Shown: piece after piece, positions 25,090 through 33,004 of the stretch
How the letters are laid out: each line of letters opens with the position of its first letter
Numbering within the stretch: the stretch's first letter is position 1
Origin: Ruminococcaceae bacterium UBA5413
GTDB taxonomy: Bacteria; Bacillota; Clostridia; Oscillospirales; Acutalibacteraceae
Reading direction: 5' to 3'
Assembly (NCBI GenBank): GCA_002409585.1
Contig: DHNP01000014.1
Coordinates: forward strand, 12,391 to 76,390
DNA length: 64,000 nt
Program-made: the position numbers and the translations under genes
The notes under the pieces: generated by a model
The model's database searches: none
What the model was told of the DNA's origin: nothing
The model's input: the letters and a program-made list of their open reading frames with translations, nothing else

Positions 25090-28000
25090 TCAGCGCTTTA
25101 AACGCGGCGCAATCGAAAACCTGAACTTAAAGCGCGTTTCACTAAACCTGTACTTGTCTATGAGCTTAGGGCCGCAGCTGTTTGAGCCTATGCCGTTCTG
25201 CCTGTAGTCTATGCAGAGTACGGTGTACCCGGACTCCTCAAGCTCGAAATTATGTTTTTTGCCTGTAAGCTCCTCCTGCGTGTACGGCGAAACGTTAAAG
25301 CTGAAAGGCTTTTCGGAAACCGTTTCAAGCATTACGTTTGTGTTTTCCACCGCGGCGTATTCGCAGCCGAAGTGCGAACCGTTTTCCTGCGGCCTTATGT
25401 AGTCGACGTGCTGTGACTTAACGTCCGACTCAAAAAGTCCCATGTACGAAGCCCTGTGCTTATCAGCGTAGCTTTCGTATGGTCCCATGCCGAAGTACTT
25501 AACTCCGCCAAAGCCCCTGTCAAGGAAAAAGCGTACCCCAAAGCGCGGCAGGTCGGGCATCTCAGGATCTTTTTCAGCGCTTAAAGACACAGACACCTTC
25601 CCCTGTGCATTTACCGAAAACTCGGCTTTTACGTGCAGTATAGGCTGGATATACAAGGGCGTAAGCGACAAGCTGAAGGCCACCGAAACCGCCCCGTCCG
25701 CCTGAAGCACGTTTGTTCCGTAAACTTTAATCTTGGCCCTGTCGTAGCCGGCGTCTTCCCACTCCTTTTTTATGTACATATCGTTGTCTATGGGTGCGCG
25801 CCATATATTGTACTCAGCGGGTTTTTTCAGTACATCCGAACCGCAGAATTCCATTTTTGTTAAGTTACCCTGTACTTTGGAAAACTCATATTTGAAGCAT
25901 CCGCCGTTTATTGTTACGGACGTGCCGTTCTCCGTAAAACCTACAGTCCCGTCACTCCCGCTGCGCATCCCGCCGCCGCCATGCAAAGAAAACTTTCCCT
26001 TTATGGGAAGCTCGAACTGGTCGAAACCAAGTTCGTCGCCGGCTTTACGGAAATCCGAGTCATATTTAAGCGTATAGATAAACCTTATGAAGCATCTCCC
26101 GCTTTCGGGCAGCGCATACTTTAACGTTATATCCTTTTCGCCGTGCGGTGCTATGTCCGGCACCGCCGCTTCGGCAGAGCTGACTTTTTCACCGTTACGT
26201 GTTATTTCAAAGCGTATATTCAAAAAATCCTTCGCGTTGGTAAAGTCGAGGCAGTTGACGGCGGTAAATATCCCGTTTACGGCGTCTTTCATTTTCATGC
26301 GCATAGGCCGTATAACGTTTTTATACTCCAAAAGGCTTAAAGACGGCGTCCTGTCCGGAAGCACAAGCCCGTCAACGCAGAAATTCCCCGCGTTCGGGAA
26401 GTCTCCGAAGTCACCGCCGTAAAGGAAGCGCTTCCTGCCGTCTCCTGTTTCCCCGTCATATACGGCCTGGTCGCACCACTCCCATACAAGGCCGCCCATG
26501 AAGCTTTTATATTTATATACCCTTTCAAAATAATCTTCCAAATCCCCTGGGCCGTTCCCCATGGCGTGGCAAACCTCGCACTCTATGAACGGTTTTTTCA
26601 CAGGCTTTCCGCAGTATTCGTCCGCTTCGTCCACAGACGCGTACATCCTGCTGTAAACGTCCAAGACGGAAGTGTCGTTGTCAGCGCCGGGGTAAGGGTA
26701 TATGCTGCTCTCATACTGCAGCGGGCGCGACTTGTCGTACCCTTTTACCCATTTGCCTGCGCGCACAAAATTATCACCGTAACCCGATTCGTTTCCCAGC
26801 GACCACATTATTACACACGGCCTGTTTTTGTCGCGTATTACGCAACGCTGCACCCGGCGCAGTATCGCGTCCGAAAAGAGCGGGTCAGCCGCAAGGTTGC
26901 CTATGGAATAGTCTTTAGGTTTATATTGGCTTGCGCCGCCGTGGGCTTCTACGTCCGCTTCCGCTATGACGTAAAAGCCGTACCTGTCGCACATCTGCGT
27001 AAACAGCGGCGAGTTAGGGTAGTGGCTCGTGCGTACGGCGTTTATATTGTGCCTCTTCATAAGCGAAAGGTCGCGCAGCATCTGCCCCGTGCTCTGCGTA
27101 TAGCCTGTAACGGGGTCATTGTCGTGCCTGTTGACGCCCTTTATCTTTACCGGCCGGCCGTTAACGCGGAACACGCCGTCTTTTATATCTATTTGCCTGA
27201 AGCCTACACTCTCGTATATAACTTCGCCGCAGGACTTTAAAACCAAAGTATAAAGGTAAGGCCTTTCTGCGTTCCAAAGTTCGGGCTTGTCAACTTCAAT
27301 TTTTATTTCACCGTCAGGGGCGCAGCCGCAGGCTACGGTTGTTTCACCGTCTTTAAGCGCGTACTCAACTCTGCACGGCTCTTTAAGAAAAGAGCAGACA
27401 ATGCTTAGCTCGGCCTTGCCGAAGTCCTGTGCAAAGCTCTGTGAAACAAAATAGTCCCTTATATGGTTCTGCGGGCGGTAAAGTATGTAGACGTCCCTGA
27501 AAATGCCGGACATGCGCAGCTTATCCTGGTCCTCAAGGTATGTGCCGTCACACCACTTCATAACAAGTACGCAAAGAGTATTTTCTCCTTGGCGCAGATA
27601 TCCGGTTACGTCGTACTCGCATGTGGAATGTGATATCTTGCTGAAACCTACGGGTTTGCCGTTAAGCCATACGTACGCGCACGAGTCAACGCCCTCAAAA
27701 TTAAGATATTTTTCCGCCGCGGCTTTTTCCCCTGAAACGATGAATTTCTTCACATACGCGCCGCACGGGTTTTGGAACGGTACGTACGGCGGGTCATACG
27801 GCACAGGGTACTGCGTGTTCGTATACTGGTGGCTGTCAAACCCTTTGCACTGCCACACTGACGGCACGTCGATATCGTCAAAGCCCTCACAGTTAAAGCT
27901 TTCTTCCGTAAACGCTCCATCGACTTCTTCAATATTGCCGTAAAGCTTAAACTTCCAGCGCCCGTTAAGCAGCTGCAGTTCATCCGAAGCTTCCCTGCCT

Positions 28001-28107
28001 TTGCCGGCAGCGGCGGCATTTTCCGGAAAAGGCACGAAATACGCCCTGTCAGGCATGGCGCTGACGCTTGTTATACCAGGCTTTTCATAATAATTTTCTA
28101 CTTTCAT
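25090..28107 (-). CDS. lacZ: GH2 beta-galactosidase
   Basis: This is a 1005-residue cytoplasmic beta-galactosidase of glycoside hydrolase family 2, the length of LacZ. In order: sugar-binding jelly roll (residues ~45-220, with GIFRDVYILYRPQNH at its end), an immunoglobulin-like domain, the TIM barrel and the C-terminal beta-sandwich. Barrel motifs are VNRHDNDP, the acid/base glutamate in WSLGNESGYG, and the region ECEVCHAMGNGPGDLEDY that holds the nucleophile glutamate. The canonical form is CEYAHAMGN, so Val-Cys replaces Tyr-Ala. I chose the ATG at 28107 (MKVENYYEKPG) because GGAGG lies 8 bases upstream. It follows the permease genes in one operon. The true substrate could be another beta-galactoside. 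Confidence 0.94.
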   Translation of the reverse strand: MKVENYYEKPGITSVSAMPDRAYFVPFPENAAAAGKGREASDELQLLNGRWKFKLYGNIEEVDGAFTEESFNCEGFDDIDVPSVWQCKGFDSHQYTNTQYPVPYDPPYVPFQNPCGAYVKKFIVSGEKAAAEKYLNFEGVDSCAYVWLNGKPVGFSKISHSTCEYDVTGYLRQGENTLCVLVMKWCDGTYLEDQDKLRMSGIFRDVYILYRPQNHIRDYFVSQSFAQDFGKAELSIVCSFLKEPCRVEYALKDGETTVACGCAPDGEIKIEVDKPELWNAERPYLYTLVLKSCGEVIYESVGFRQIDIKDGVFRVNGRPVKIKGVNRHDNDPVTGYTQSTGQMLRDLSLMKRHNINAVRTSHYPNSPLFTQMCDRYGFYVIAEADVEAHGGASQYKPKDYSIGNLAADPLFSDAILRRVQRCVIRDKNRPCVIMWSLGNESGYGDNFVRAGKWVKGYDKSRPLQYESSIYPYPGADNDTSVLDVYSRMYASVDEADEYCGKPVKKPFIECEVCHAMGNGPGDLEDYFERVYKYKSFMGGLVWEWCDQAVYDGETGDGRKRFLYGGDFGDFPNAGNFCVDGLVLPDRTPSLSLLEYKNVIRPMRMKMKDAVNGIFTAVNCLDFTNAKDFLNIRFEITRNGEKVSSAEAAVPDIAPHGEKDITLKYALPESGRCFIRFIYTLKYDSDFRKAGDELGFDQFELPIKGKFSLHGGGGMRSGSDGTVGFTENGTSVTINGGCFKYEFSKVQGNLTKMEFCGSDVLKKPAEYNIWRAPIDNDMYIKKEWEDAGYDRAKIKVYGTNVLQADGAVSVAFSLSLTPLYIQPILHVKAEFSVNAQGKVSVSLSAEKDPEMPDLPRFGVRFFLDRGFGGVKYFGMGPYESYADKHRASYMGLFESDVKSQHVDYIRPQENGSHFGCEYAAVENTNVMLETVSEKPFSFNVSPYTQEELTGKKHNFELEESGYTVLCIDYRQNGIGSNSCGPKLIDKYRFSETRFKFRFSIAPRLKR

Positions 28108-28132
28108 ATTGCACGCCTCCATACATTTAAAT

Positions 28133-28957
28133 TTATCCTTTGACAGCGCCGCTGAGCATTCCCCTTATAAAATTCTTTTGGAATATAAGGAAGAAAATAA
28201 GCACCGGAAGCAGCGTTATGACGGCGCCAACCATAATAGCGCCGTAATTTATGACATTTCCGGGCGCCACAAGCATTGCAAGCGAAAGCGGGAGCGTATA
28301 GCTTTTCGGCTTGTTAAGCACTATAAGAGGCCACATATAGTTGCCCCACTGCTGTACAAACGCGAGTATGCCGAGCGAGGCAAACGCGGGCTTCATTGTA
28401 GGCACGACTATACGGAAAAAAGTACGCACTTCACCGGCGCCGTCTATCCTGGCCGAGTCTATGAGGTCGTTGGGGAACTGCTCGAAGCTCTGCCGCATGA
28501 GGAAGACCCCAAACATTGAAGCAAGGCTCGGCAGGATTATGGCCCATGGCGAATTAACCCACTTCATTTTGGTCATTTGTATATAAAGCGGCACCATGGT
28601 AACCTGCGGAGGTATCATCATGGTAATAAGGCAGACGAAAAACAGCGTCTTGTTCCCTTTAAATTTATATTTTGCGAACCCGTAACCGGCCATGGAGTCG
28701 AGTACAAGGGTAAGCGCTGTAAAAACGGCGGTAATGAGCACGCTGTTAAGCAGGTTTGAGCCTATGGGCACGCTTTCCCTCAGCTGCCTTAGGTTCTGCG
28801 TAAAATAGTTCGTCGGTATAAACGTGTAGTCAAGGTTAAAAATCTGCGCGTTTGAGTGGGTGGCGGCTATGAAAGTCCAAACGAAAGGAAAAAGCGAAAT
28901 AAGCGAAACGATTATTAGTATTATGTATATCACTATTTTTGTACCCGTCCGTTTCAT
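28133..28957 (-). CDS. Sugar ABC transporter permease (MalG-like)
   Basis: This is a 274-residue inner-membrane permease of a CUT1 carbohydrate importer with six predicted helices. The ATPase-contacting EAA loop is DLIDSARIDGAGEVRTFFRI followed by VVPTMKPAFASLG. The typical start MKRTGTKIVIYIILIIVSLI leads into the first helix. It starts 3 bp after the MalF-like permease and precedes the GH2 gene by 25 bp. No ATPase gene is in the operon, as often in Firmicutes CUT1 systems, which share an MsmX-type ATPase. Confidence 0.95.
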   Translation of the reverse strand: MKRTGTKIVIYIILIIVSLISLFPFVWTFIAATHSNAQIFNLDYTFIPTNYFTQNLRQLRESVPIGSNLLNSVLITAVFTALTLVLDSMAGYGFAKYKFKGNKTLFFVCLITMMIPPQVTMVPLYIQMTKMKWVNSPWAIILPSLASMFGVFLMRQSFEQFPNDLIDSARIDGAGEVRTFFRIVVPTMKPAFASLGILAFVQQWGNYMWPLIVLNKPKSYTLPLSLAMLVAPGNVINYGAIMVGAVITLLPVLIFFLIFQKNFIRGMLSGAVKG

Positions 28958-28960
28958 TTT

Positions 28961-29824
28961 TCATTCCTCCTTTGTAATGCGGAACTGCAGTAAAGTTATA
29001 AGCGCTACTATAATAGCAAGTATGTACGACCCTGCCGAAGCGACGCCGAAGTTAAAGTTTTTGAAGCCCATCTTGTAAAGGTAAAGCACAACGGTAAGCG
29101 TAGAGTTTGCCGGTCCGCCCGAAGTCAGCAGCTGCGGCTCAGTAAAGAGCTGGAGCGTGCCGTTAATGGAGTTGAACACGGAAAAGATTATCACCGGCTT
29201 AAGCTGCGGTATGGTTATCTTCCAAAACTTCACAAACGCGTTGGCTCCGTCAATGGATGCGGCCTCGTAAAGCTCCTCAGGTATATTTTGCAGCCCTGAA
29301 AGCATTATGATGCTGTTGTAACCCGTCCACCGCCACGTGAGCGCTATAATTATCATAGCCATCGCAAAAGGCCCGCTTGAGAACCACTTTTGGGCACTGC
29401 CTCCGCACATTTGCAGCACGTTGTTTATAAAGCCGCCGTTTTCACTGAAAAGAAGCGAAAAAACTATGGTGTAGCTTACCGAGTCTATAAGCACCGGCAT
29501 AAACGTAACCATGCGGAAAAAGCCTTTTAGCTTTATAAGCGCCGAATTAAGCAGGTTGCCTAATATCAGCGCCAAAATAGTCATTATAGGCACCTGTATT
29601 ATAAATATAATCAGTGTGTTAAAAAGAGACTGGTAAAAAGTAGGCTCTGTAAAAAGGTACGCATAGTTTTTTATATTGACAAACGTTGTATGGCCGCCGC
29701 GGTACTTGCAGAAGCTGAGTACAAAAGAGTACAGTATGGGGTAAACCATAAAAATAAGGAAATTTATAAGAAACGGCCCTATAAAAATAATAGGTGCCAG
29801 CCTTTTTTGCGTTTTATATTTCAA
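28961..29824 (-). CDS. Sugar ABC transporter permease (MalF-like)
   Basis: This is a 287-residue permease with six helices and the EAA loop ELYEAASIDGANAFVKFWKI followed by TIPQLKPVIIFS. I chose the TTG at 29824 (MKYKTQKRLAPII) because AGGAGG lies 9 bases upstream and this places the first helix where the family has it; the longer frame to 29911 has no ribosome site and crosses the terminator hairpin. It pairs with the MalG-like permease. Confidence 0.93.
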   Translation of the reverse strand: MKYKTQKRLAPIIFIGPFLINFLIFMVYPILYSFVLSFCKYRGGHTTFVNIKNYAYLFTEPTFYQSLFNTLIIFIIQVPIMTILALILGNLLNSALIKLKGFFRMVTFMPVLIDSVSYTIVFSLLFSENGGFINNVLQMCGGSAQKWFSSGPFAMAMIIIALTWRWTGYNSIIMLSGLQNIPEELYEAASIDGANAFVKFWKITIPQLKPVIIFSVFNSINGTLQLFTEPQLLTSGGPANSTLTVVLYLYKMGFKNFNFGVASAGSYILAIIVALITLLQFRITKEE

Positions 29825-29892
29825 TCGTTGCCACCTCCTGAACGGGAAAATTCTCATAAAAACCGTACCGTATACGGCGGATATATACAAAA

Positions 29893-29945
29893 ATCCCCTC
29901 CCGTTTTGCAAACGGCCTCAAATAAAACCAGCCCCGGGAGGGGAT
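29893..29945 (-). terminator. Intra-operon terminator after the binding-protein gene
   Basis: On the minus strand, a perfect 11-bp stem (ATCCCCTCCCG/CGGGAGGGGAT) encloses a 31-base loop with a smaller hairpin, and is followed by TTTTTG. It lies between the binding-protein stop (29992) and the permease start (29824). Partial termination here would give more binding protein than permease. Confidence 0.8.
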
Positions 29946-29991
29946 AAACCAAAAACCTTCAATGCCTCAGCGCTGGGCATCTAAATCACAA

Positions 29992-31341
29992 TCACTCGTT
30001 GTCGACAGCCTTCTGCGCTGTGGATGTCGCGTCTGACAAAGCCGTCTTTATGTCTTTGTCCTGCGTAAATATATTGCCTACAGCAGTTTTAAGCGCATTG
30101 TTCACATCGGTAAAATAAGGGCCGAAAGATACTTCCTTTATATCGCTCGAAAGTTTTGAAAACGTCGTCCCGACGGAAACGCCGAAGTATTCGTCCGTAG
30201 TTTTATACTCGTCGTCGTCGTACGAAGGCTTGTAAGACGTGAAAAGCTTGCCCGTGTCAAGGTTTATCTTGTTGCCTTCGCTTGTCATAAGTGAAAACTT
30301 GACGAACGCCTTCGCAAGGTCGGCGTTCTGCGTTTCGGAAGAAACCGCCAGGACCGAACCGCCGAGGTTGGCCTGCGTACTGCCTCCGTCTTCAAAAGCC
30401 GGCAGCGTCGCTATGCCCCACTTGCCCTTTTGGTCAGCGTTTGAGCTTTGAAGCGTGCCCGCGTACCAAACAGCGTAAGGTATGGTCGCTACCTGGTCGT
30501 TTTCCGTAGCCTTAATCCTGTCGTCCCATTCGTTTGCGAGGTTTATGGTAATGCCCGCGTCCTTCATCTTTTTAAGCAGTTCCATTGCTTTTACCATCTC
30601 GTCTGAGTCGAGTTTTACTTTACCGCTTTCATCATAATACTGTCCGCCCAGCTGGTTAAGGAGCATCATGGTGGTGTCGTCGGACGATGAACCGCCGTAG
30701 TCGAAGCCGAGCATTTTCGTTTTTCCGCCGGTAGCTTTAACTATTTTTTTACCGGCCTCTATGTAATCGTCATATGTTTTTATGGAACTTACGTCCACTC
30801 CGGCCTTTTCAAAAATATCTTTTCTGTAATAAAGCGCGCACGGGCCGACGTCCCACGGCACAGCGTAGTACTTGTCGTCTACGGTGACAAGTGAAAGCGC
30901 AAACGAGTCGAAATTGTCTTTTTCAGGTTCGACTAAGTCCGTCAAATCCATCCACGCGTCCGGATATTTGTTTTTAAAGCTCAAAAGGTCGCGGTTCTGC
31001 AGCTGTACGACGTCCGGCACGTCTGTGTTGGCAGCAAGCTGCGAGTACAGCTTAGTGTAGTTGCTGTCTACCTTCTGTACCGTTACGGTCGTGCCCGGGT
31101 TTTCTTTCATAAACGCTTTTGCTTCCTCTGAAAGCGCGTCCGCGGCGTCGTTCCAGCCGGCTACGGTTATGCTGCCGGAAAGTTTTGCTTCGGATGAGGC
31201 GGCGCTCGACTCCCCTGTGCTTTCGCCGGAGGCCGCCGACGAAGTTTCACCGCCGCTGCTCCCTGAACACCCCGCCATTGCCGTCATAAGCATGGCGGCG
31301 GCTAAAACCGTACAGCCTAATTTTTTTAAATTTTTCAACAT
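29992..31341 (-). CDS. Sugar ABC transporter substrate-binding lipoprotein
   Basis: This 449-residue extracellular binding protein is tethered as a lipoprotein: the lipobox is MTAMAGC, with the lipidated cysteine near residue 25, followed by a Ser/Gly/Glu-rich linker to about residue 53. The family-1 binding fold is visible in ITVAGWNDAADALSEEAKAF, DVPDVVQLQNRDLLSF, YYAVPWDVGPCALYYRKDIF and LGGSVLAVSSETQN. I chose the ATG at 31341 because AAGGAG lies 5 bases upstream and it gives a proper signal peptide. It is the first gene of the operon, below a strong promoter. The sugar bound is not clear; the neighbouring GH2 suggests a beta-galactoside. Confidence 0.95.
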   Translation of the reverse strand: MLKNLKKLGCTVLAAAMLMTAMAGCSGSSGGETSSAASGESTGESSAASSEAKLSGSITVAGWNDAADALSEEAKAFMKENPGTTVTVQKVDSNYTKLYSQLAANTDVPDVVQLQNRDLLSFKNKYPDAWMDLTDLVEPEKDNFDSFALSLVTVDDKYYAVPWDVGPCALYYRKDIFEKAGVDVSSIKTYDDYIEAGKKIVKATGGKTKMLGFDYGGSSSDDTTMMLLNQLGGQYYDESGKVKLDSDEMVKAMELLKKMKDAGITINLANEWDDRIKATENDQVATIPYAVWYAGTLQSSNADQKGKWGIATLPAFEDGGSTQANLGGSVLAVSSETQNADLAKAFVKFSLMTSEGNKINLDTGKLFTSYKPSYDDDEYKTTDEYFGVSVGTTFSKLSSDIKEVSFGPYFTDVNNALKTAVGNIFTQDKDIKTALSDATSTAQKAVDNE

Positions 31342-31425
31342 ACTCGCTCCTTCTTTAATTAATTGTAACAGTTTTGCACGCCAGTCCTTAATCACCGGGT
31401 ATTTCCCGGAATATTTAGTAAAAAA

Positions 31426-31447
31426 TTAAATCAAATATTTGCAAAAC
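31426..31447. promoter_or_regulatory. Second, weaker LacI-type operator-like site
   Basis: This stretch shares the core CAAATATTT and flanking AT positions with the strong dyad at 31619-31640. It lies just downstream of the predicted start of the binding-protein transcript, a good place for repression. Half-sites TTTAGTAA occur at 31414 and about 31493. The match is partial. Confidence 0.4.
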
Positions 31448-31460
31448 TTTTACTGAATAT

Positions 31461-31489
31461 AGTATACTAATAGCTGCCCTATTTGTCAA
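31461..31489 (-). promoter_or_regulatory. Promoter of the ABC-GH2 operon
   Basis: On the minus strand: consensus -35 TTGACA (31489-31484), 17-bp spacer, -10 TATACT (31466-31461). Transcription would begin near 31454. Confidence 0.88.
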
Positions 31490-31618
31490 CTCTTTTAGTA
31501 ATATTTTATAAACAGCGTTTTAAAAAGTGACTATTTATAAACAACGCTAAGATTATTTTATATATTTTTACAATTAATATATTTCTTGTATGGATGCGCC
31601 TACTGTCTTAAAATAAAG

Positions 31619-31640
31619 TTTAGTCAAATATTTTACTAAA
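31619..31640. promoter_or_regulatory. Candidate operator of the LacI-type regulator
   Basis: This is a 22-bp dyad with arms TTTAGT and ACTAAA and the core AAATATTT, with a single mismatched pair. It ends 6 bp before the -35 of the LacI-type gene. Together with the related site at 31426 it suggests control of both divergent transcripts. Confidence 0.6.
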
Positions 31641-31646
31641 AGTGCC

Positions 31647-31675
31647 TTGAACTATGCGCCTCCTTAAAGTATAAT
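31647..31675 (+). promoter_or_regulatory. Promoter of the LacI-type regulator gene
   Basis: -35 TTGAAC (31647-31652), 17-bp spacer, consensus -10 TATAAT (31670-31675). Confidence 0.82.
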
Positions 31676-31713
31676 AAGTTTAGAGTTTTAGATTTTTATA
31701 AAGGATGGAAAAT

Positions 31714-32706
31714 ATGGCGACGTTAAAAGAAATAGCCGACAAGGTAGGGGTATCCGTCACAACTGTTTCACGCGTGCTAAACAACGACGCGCATATCTCC
31801 GTAAACGGCGAAACACGCAGGCTGATTTTTGAAACCGCAGATAATCTGCATTATAAGAAAAAAGTCATATACCCCGTTATTGACAACGTAGCTTTTTTAT
31901 ACTGGATATCGGACGAGGAAGAACTGTACAACATATATTTTAAGTCCATACGCCTCGAACTCGAAAAACAGGCAAAACAAAATAATATAAATATAGTCCG
32001 GTACAAAAAGCACGACGGGATAAAAAGCATAAGCCCTAAAACGAAAGCTTTTATAGCCGTAGGCAGGTTTACCGAAAAAGAGCTTGGAGAGTTGAGCGGG
32101 ATTACGCCAATCGGCATATTTATAGACACTTCGCCCGACGAAAGCCGCTTTGACTGCGTGCGCCCGAACCTGAGGTCAATGGTTCACCAGATAGTCGACT
32201 TTTTCGTCTCGCAGGGGCAGACGAAAATAGGGCTTATAAGCGGCTGCGACTACGACACCGACAGCGGCATGCCTAAGATGGACATCCGCGAAGAAGCCTT
32301 CAGGAGCCGCATGTCGGGCTACGGCCTCTTTAACGAGGACTACGTTTTCATAGGTAAATCTTTTTCCGTCAGTGAAGGCTACCGTTTAGCTATGGAAGCC
32401 ATGGACAGGCTTAAGGACGGCGTGCCCGCCGCTTTCTGCGTAGGCAGCGACCCGTTCGCCATAGGGGCGCTGCAGGCGTTTAACGAGCGCGGCTGGGCCA
32501 TACCGCAGCGCGTCGGCTTTTTCAGCATAAACGACATAGGCATAGCAAAGTATGTGTCGCCGCCGCTCACCACGTTCCACATAGACGTTTCACTGCTTTG
32601 TTCTTCTGCTCTGCAGCTTTTGCGCGAAAGGGTAACCATGAAGCGCCGTGTTGCAAAGAGCGTCTATATAAACGGTGAAATCGTGTTCCGTAAAAGCTGC
32701 TTATAG
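31714..32706 (+). CDS. LacI-family transcriptional regulator
   Basis: This 330-residue regulator starts MATLKEIADKVGVSVTTVSR, the LacI helix-turn-helix, then a hinge and a periplasmic-binding-like sugar domain (IGLISGCDYDTDSG, AFCVGSDPFAIGALQAF, VGFFSINDIGIAKYVSPPLTTF). I chose the second ATG at 31714 because AAGGA then sits 8 bases upstream and the protein begins as the family does. It is divergent from the ABC-GH2 operon and most likely represses it until a galactoside or related sugar is present. The EbgR/GanR-like branch is a guess. Confidence 0.94.
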   Translation: MATLKEIADKVGVSVTTVSRVLNNDAHISVNGETRRLIFETADNLHYKKKVIYPVIDNVAFLYWISDEEELYNIYFKSIRLELEKQAKQNNINIVRYKKHDGIKSISPKTKAFIAVGRFTEKELGELSGITPIGIFIDTSPDESRFDCVRPNLRSMVHQIVDFFVSQGQTKIGLISGCDYDTDSGMPKMDIREEAFRSRMSGYGLFNEDYVFIGKSFSVSEGYRLAMEAMDRLKDGVPAAFCVGSDPFAIGALQAFNERGWAIPQRVGFFSINDIGIAKYVSPPLTTFHIDVSLLCSSALQLLRERVTMKRRVAKSVYINGEIVFRKSCL

Positions 32707-32745
32707 TACACGGCCGCCGGCTCCCGGCAAAGCGTTTACTTACAA

Positions 32746-32808
32746 AGCGGGTCAGGCGCTGCGCACCGGCTTTCCGCAGCCGTGCACCGTCCGGCCCGCT
32801 GTTTTCTT
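32746..32808 (+). terminator. Probable terminator of the LacI-type gene
   Basis: AGCGGG and CCCGCT close a branched GC-rich structure and are followed by GTTTTCTT. The T run is interrupted, so efficiency is uncertain. Confidence 0.5.
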
Positions 32809-32914
32809 ATGCATTTTATATTATAAAAAACCGCGGCGCTGTTTTTTAGCAGGCGCAGTGGCACTTGTATATTATATGTAAATACATATTGTTACATATT
32901 AATCAAGTTGATAC

Positions 32915-32943
32915 TTGCCAACAGTTATTTTATCGTTTATAAT
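32915..32943 (+). promoter_or_regulatory. Promoter of the carboxyltransferase operon
   Basis: -35 TTGCCA (32915-32920), 17-bp spacer, consensus -10 TATAAT (32938-32943); start near 32950. The upstream 32809-32914 stretch contains two TACATATT copies and nothing else I can name. Confidence 0.75.
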
Positions 32944-33004
32944 GAATATATTGTAAATAATTTAACATAAATTCATATATCTAACTTAAAACGGAGGAAT
33001 AACT

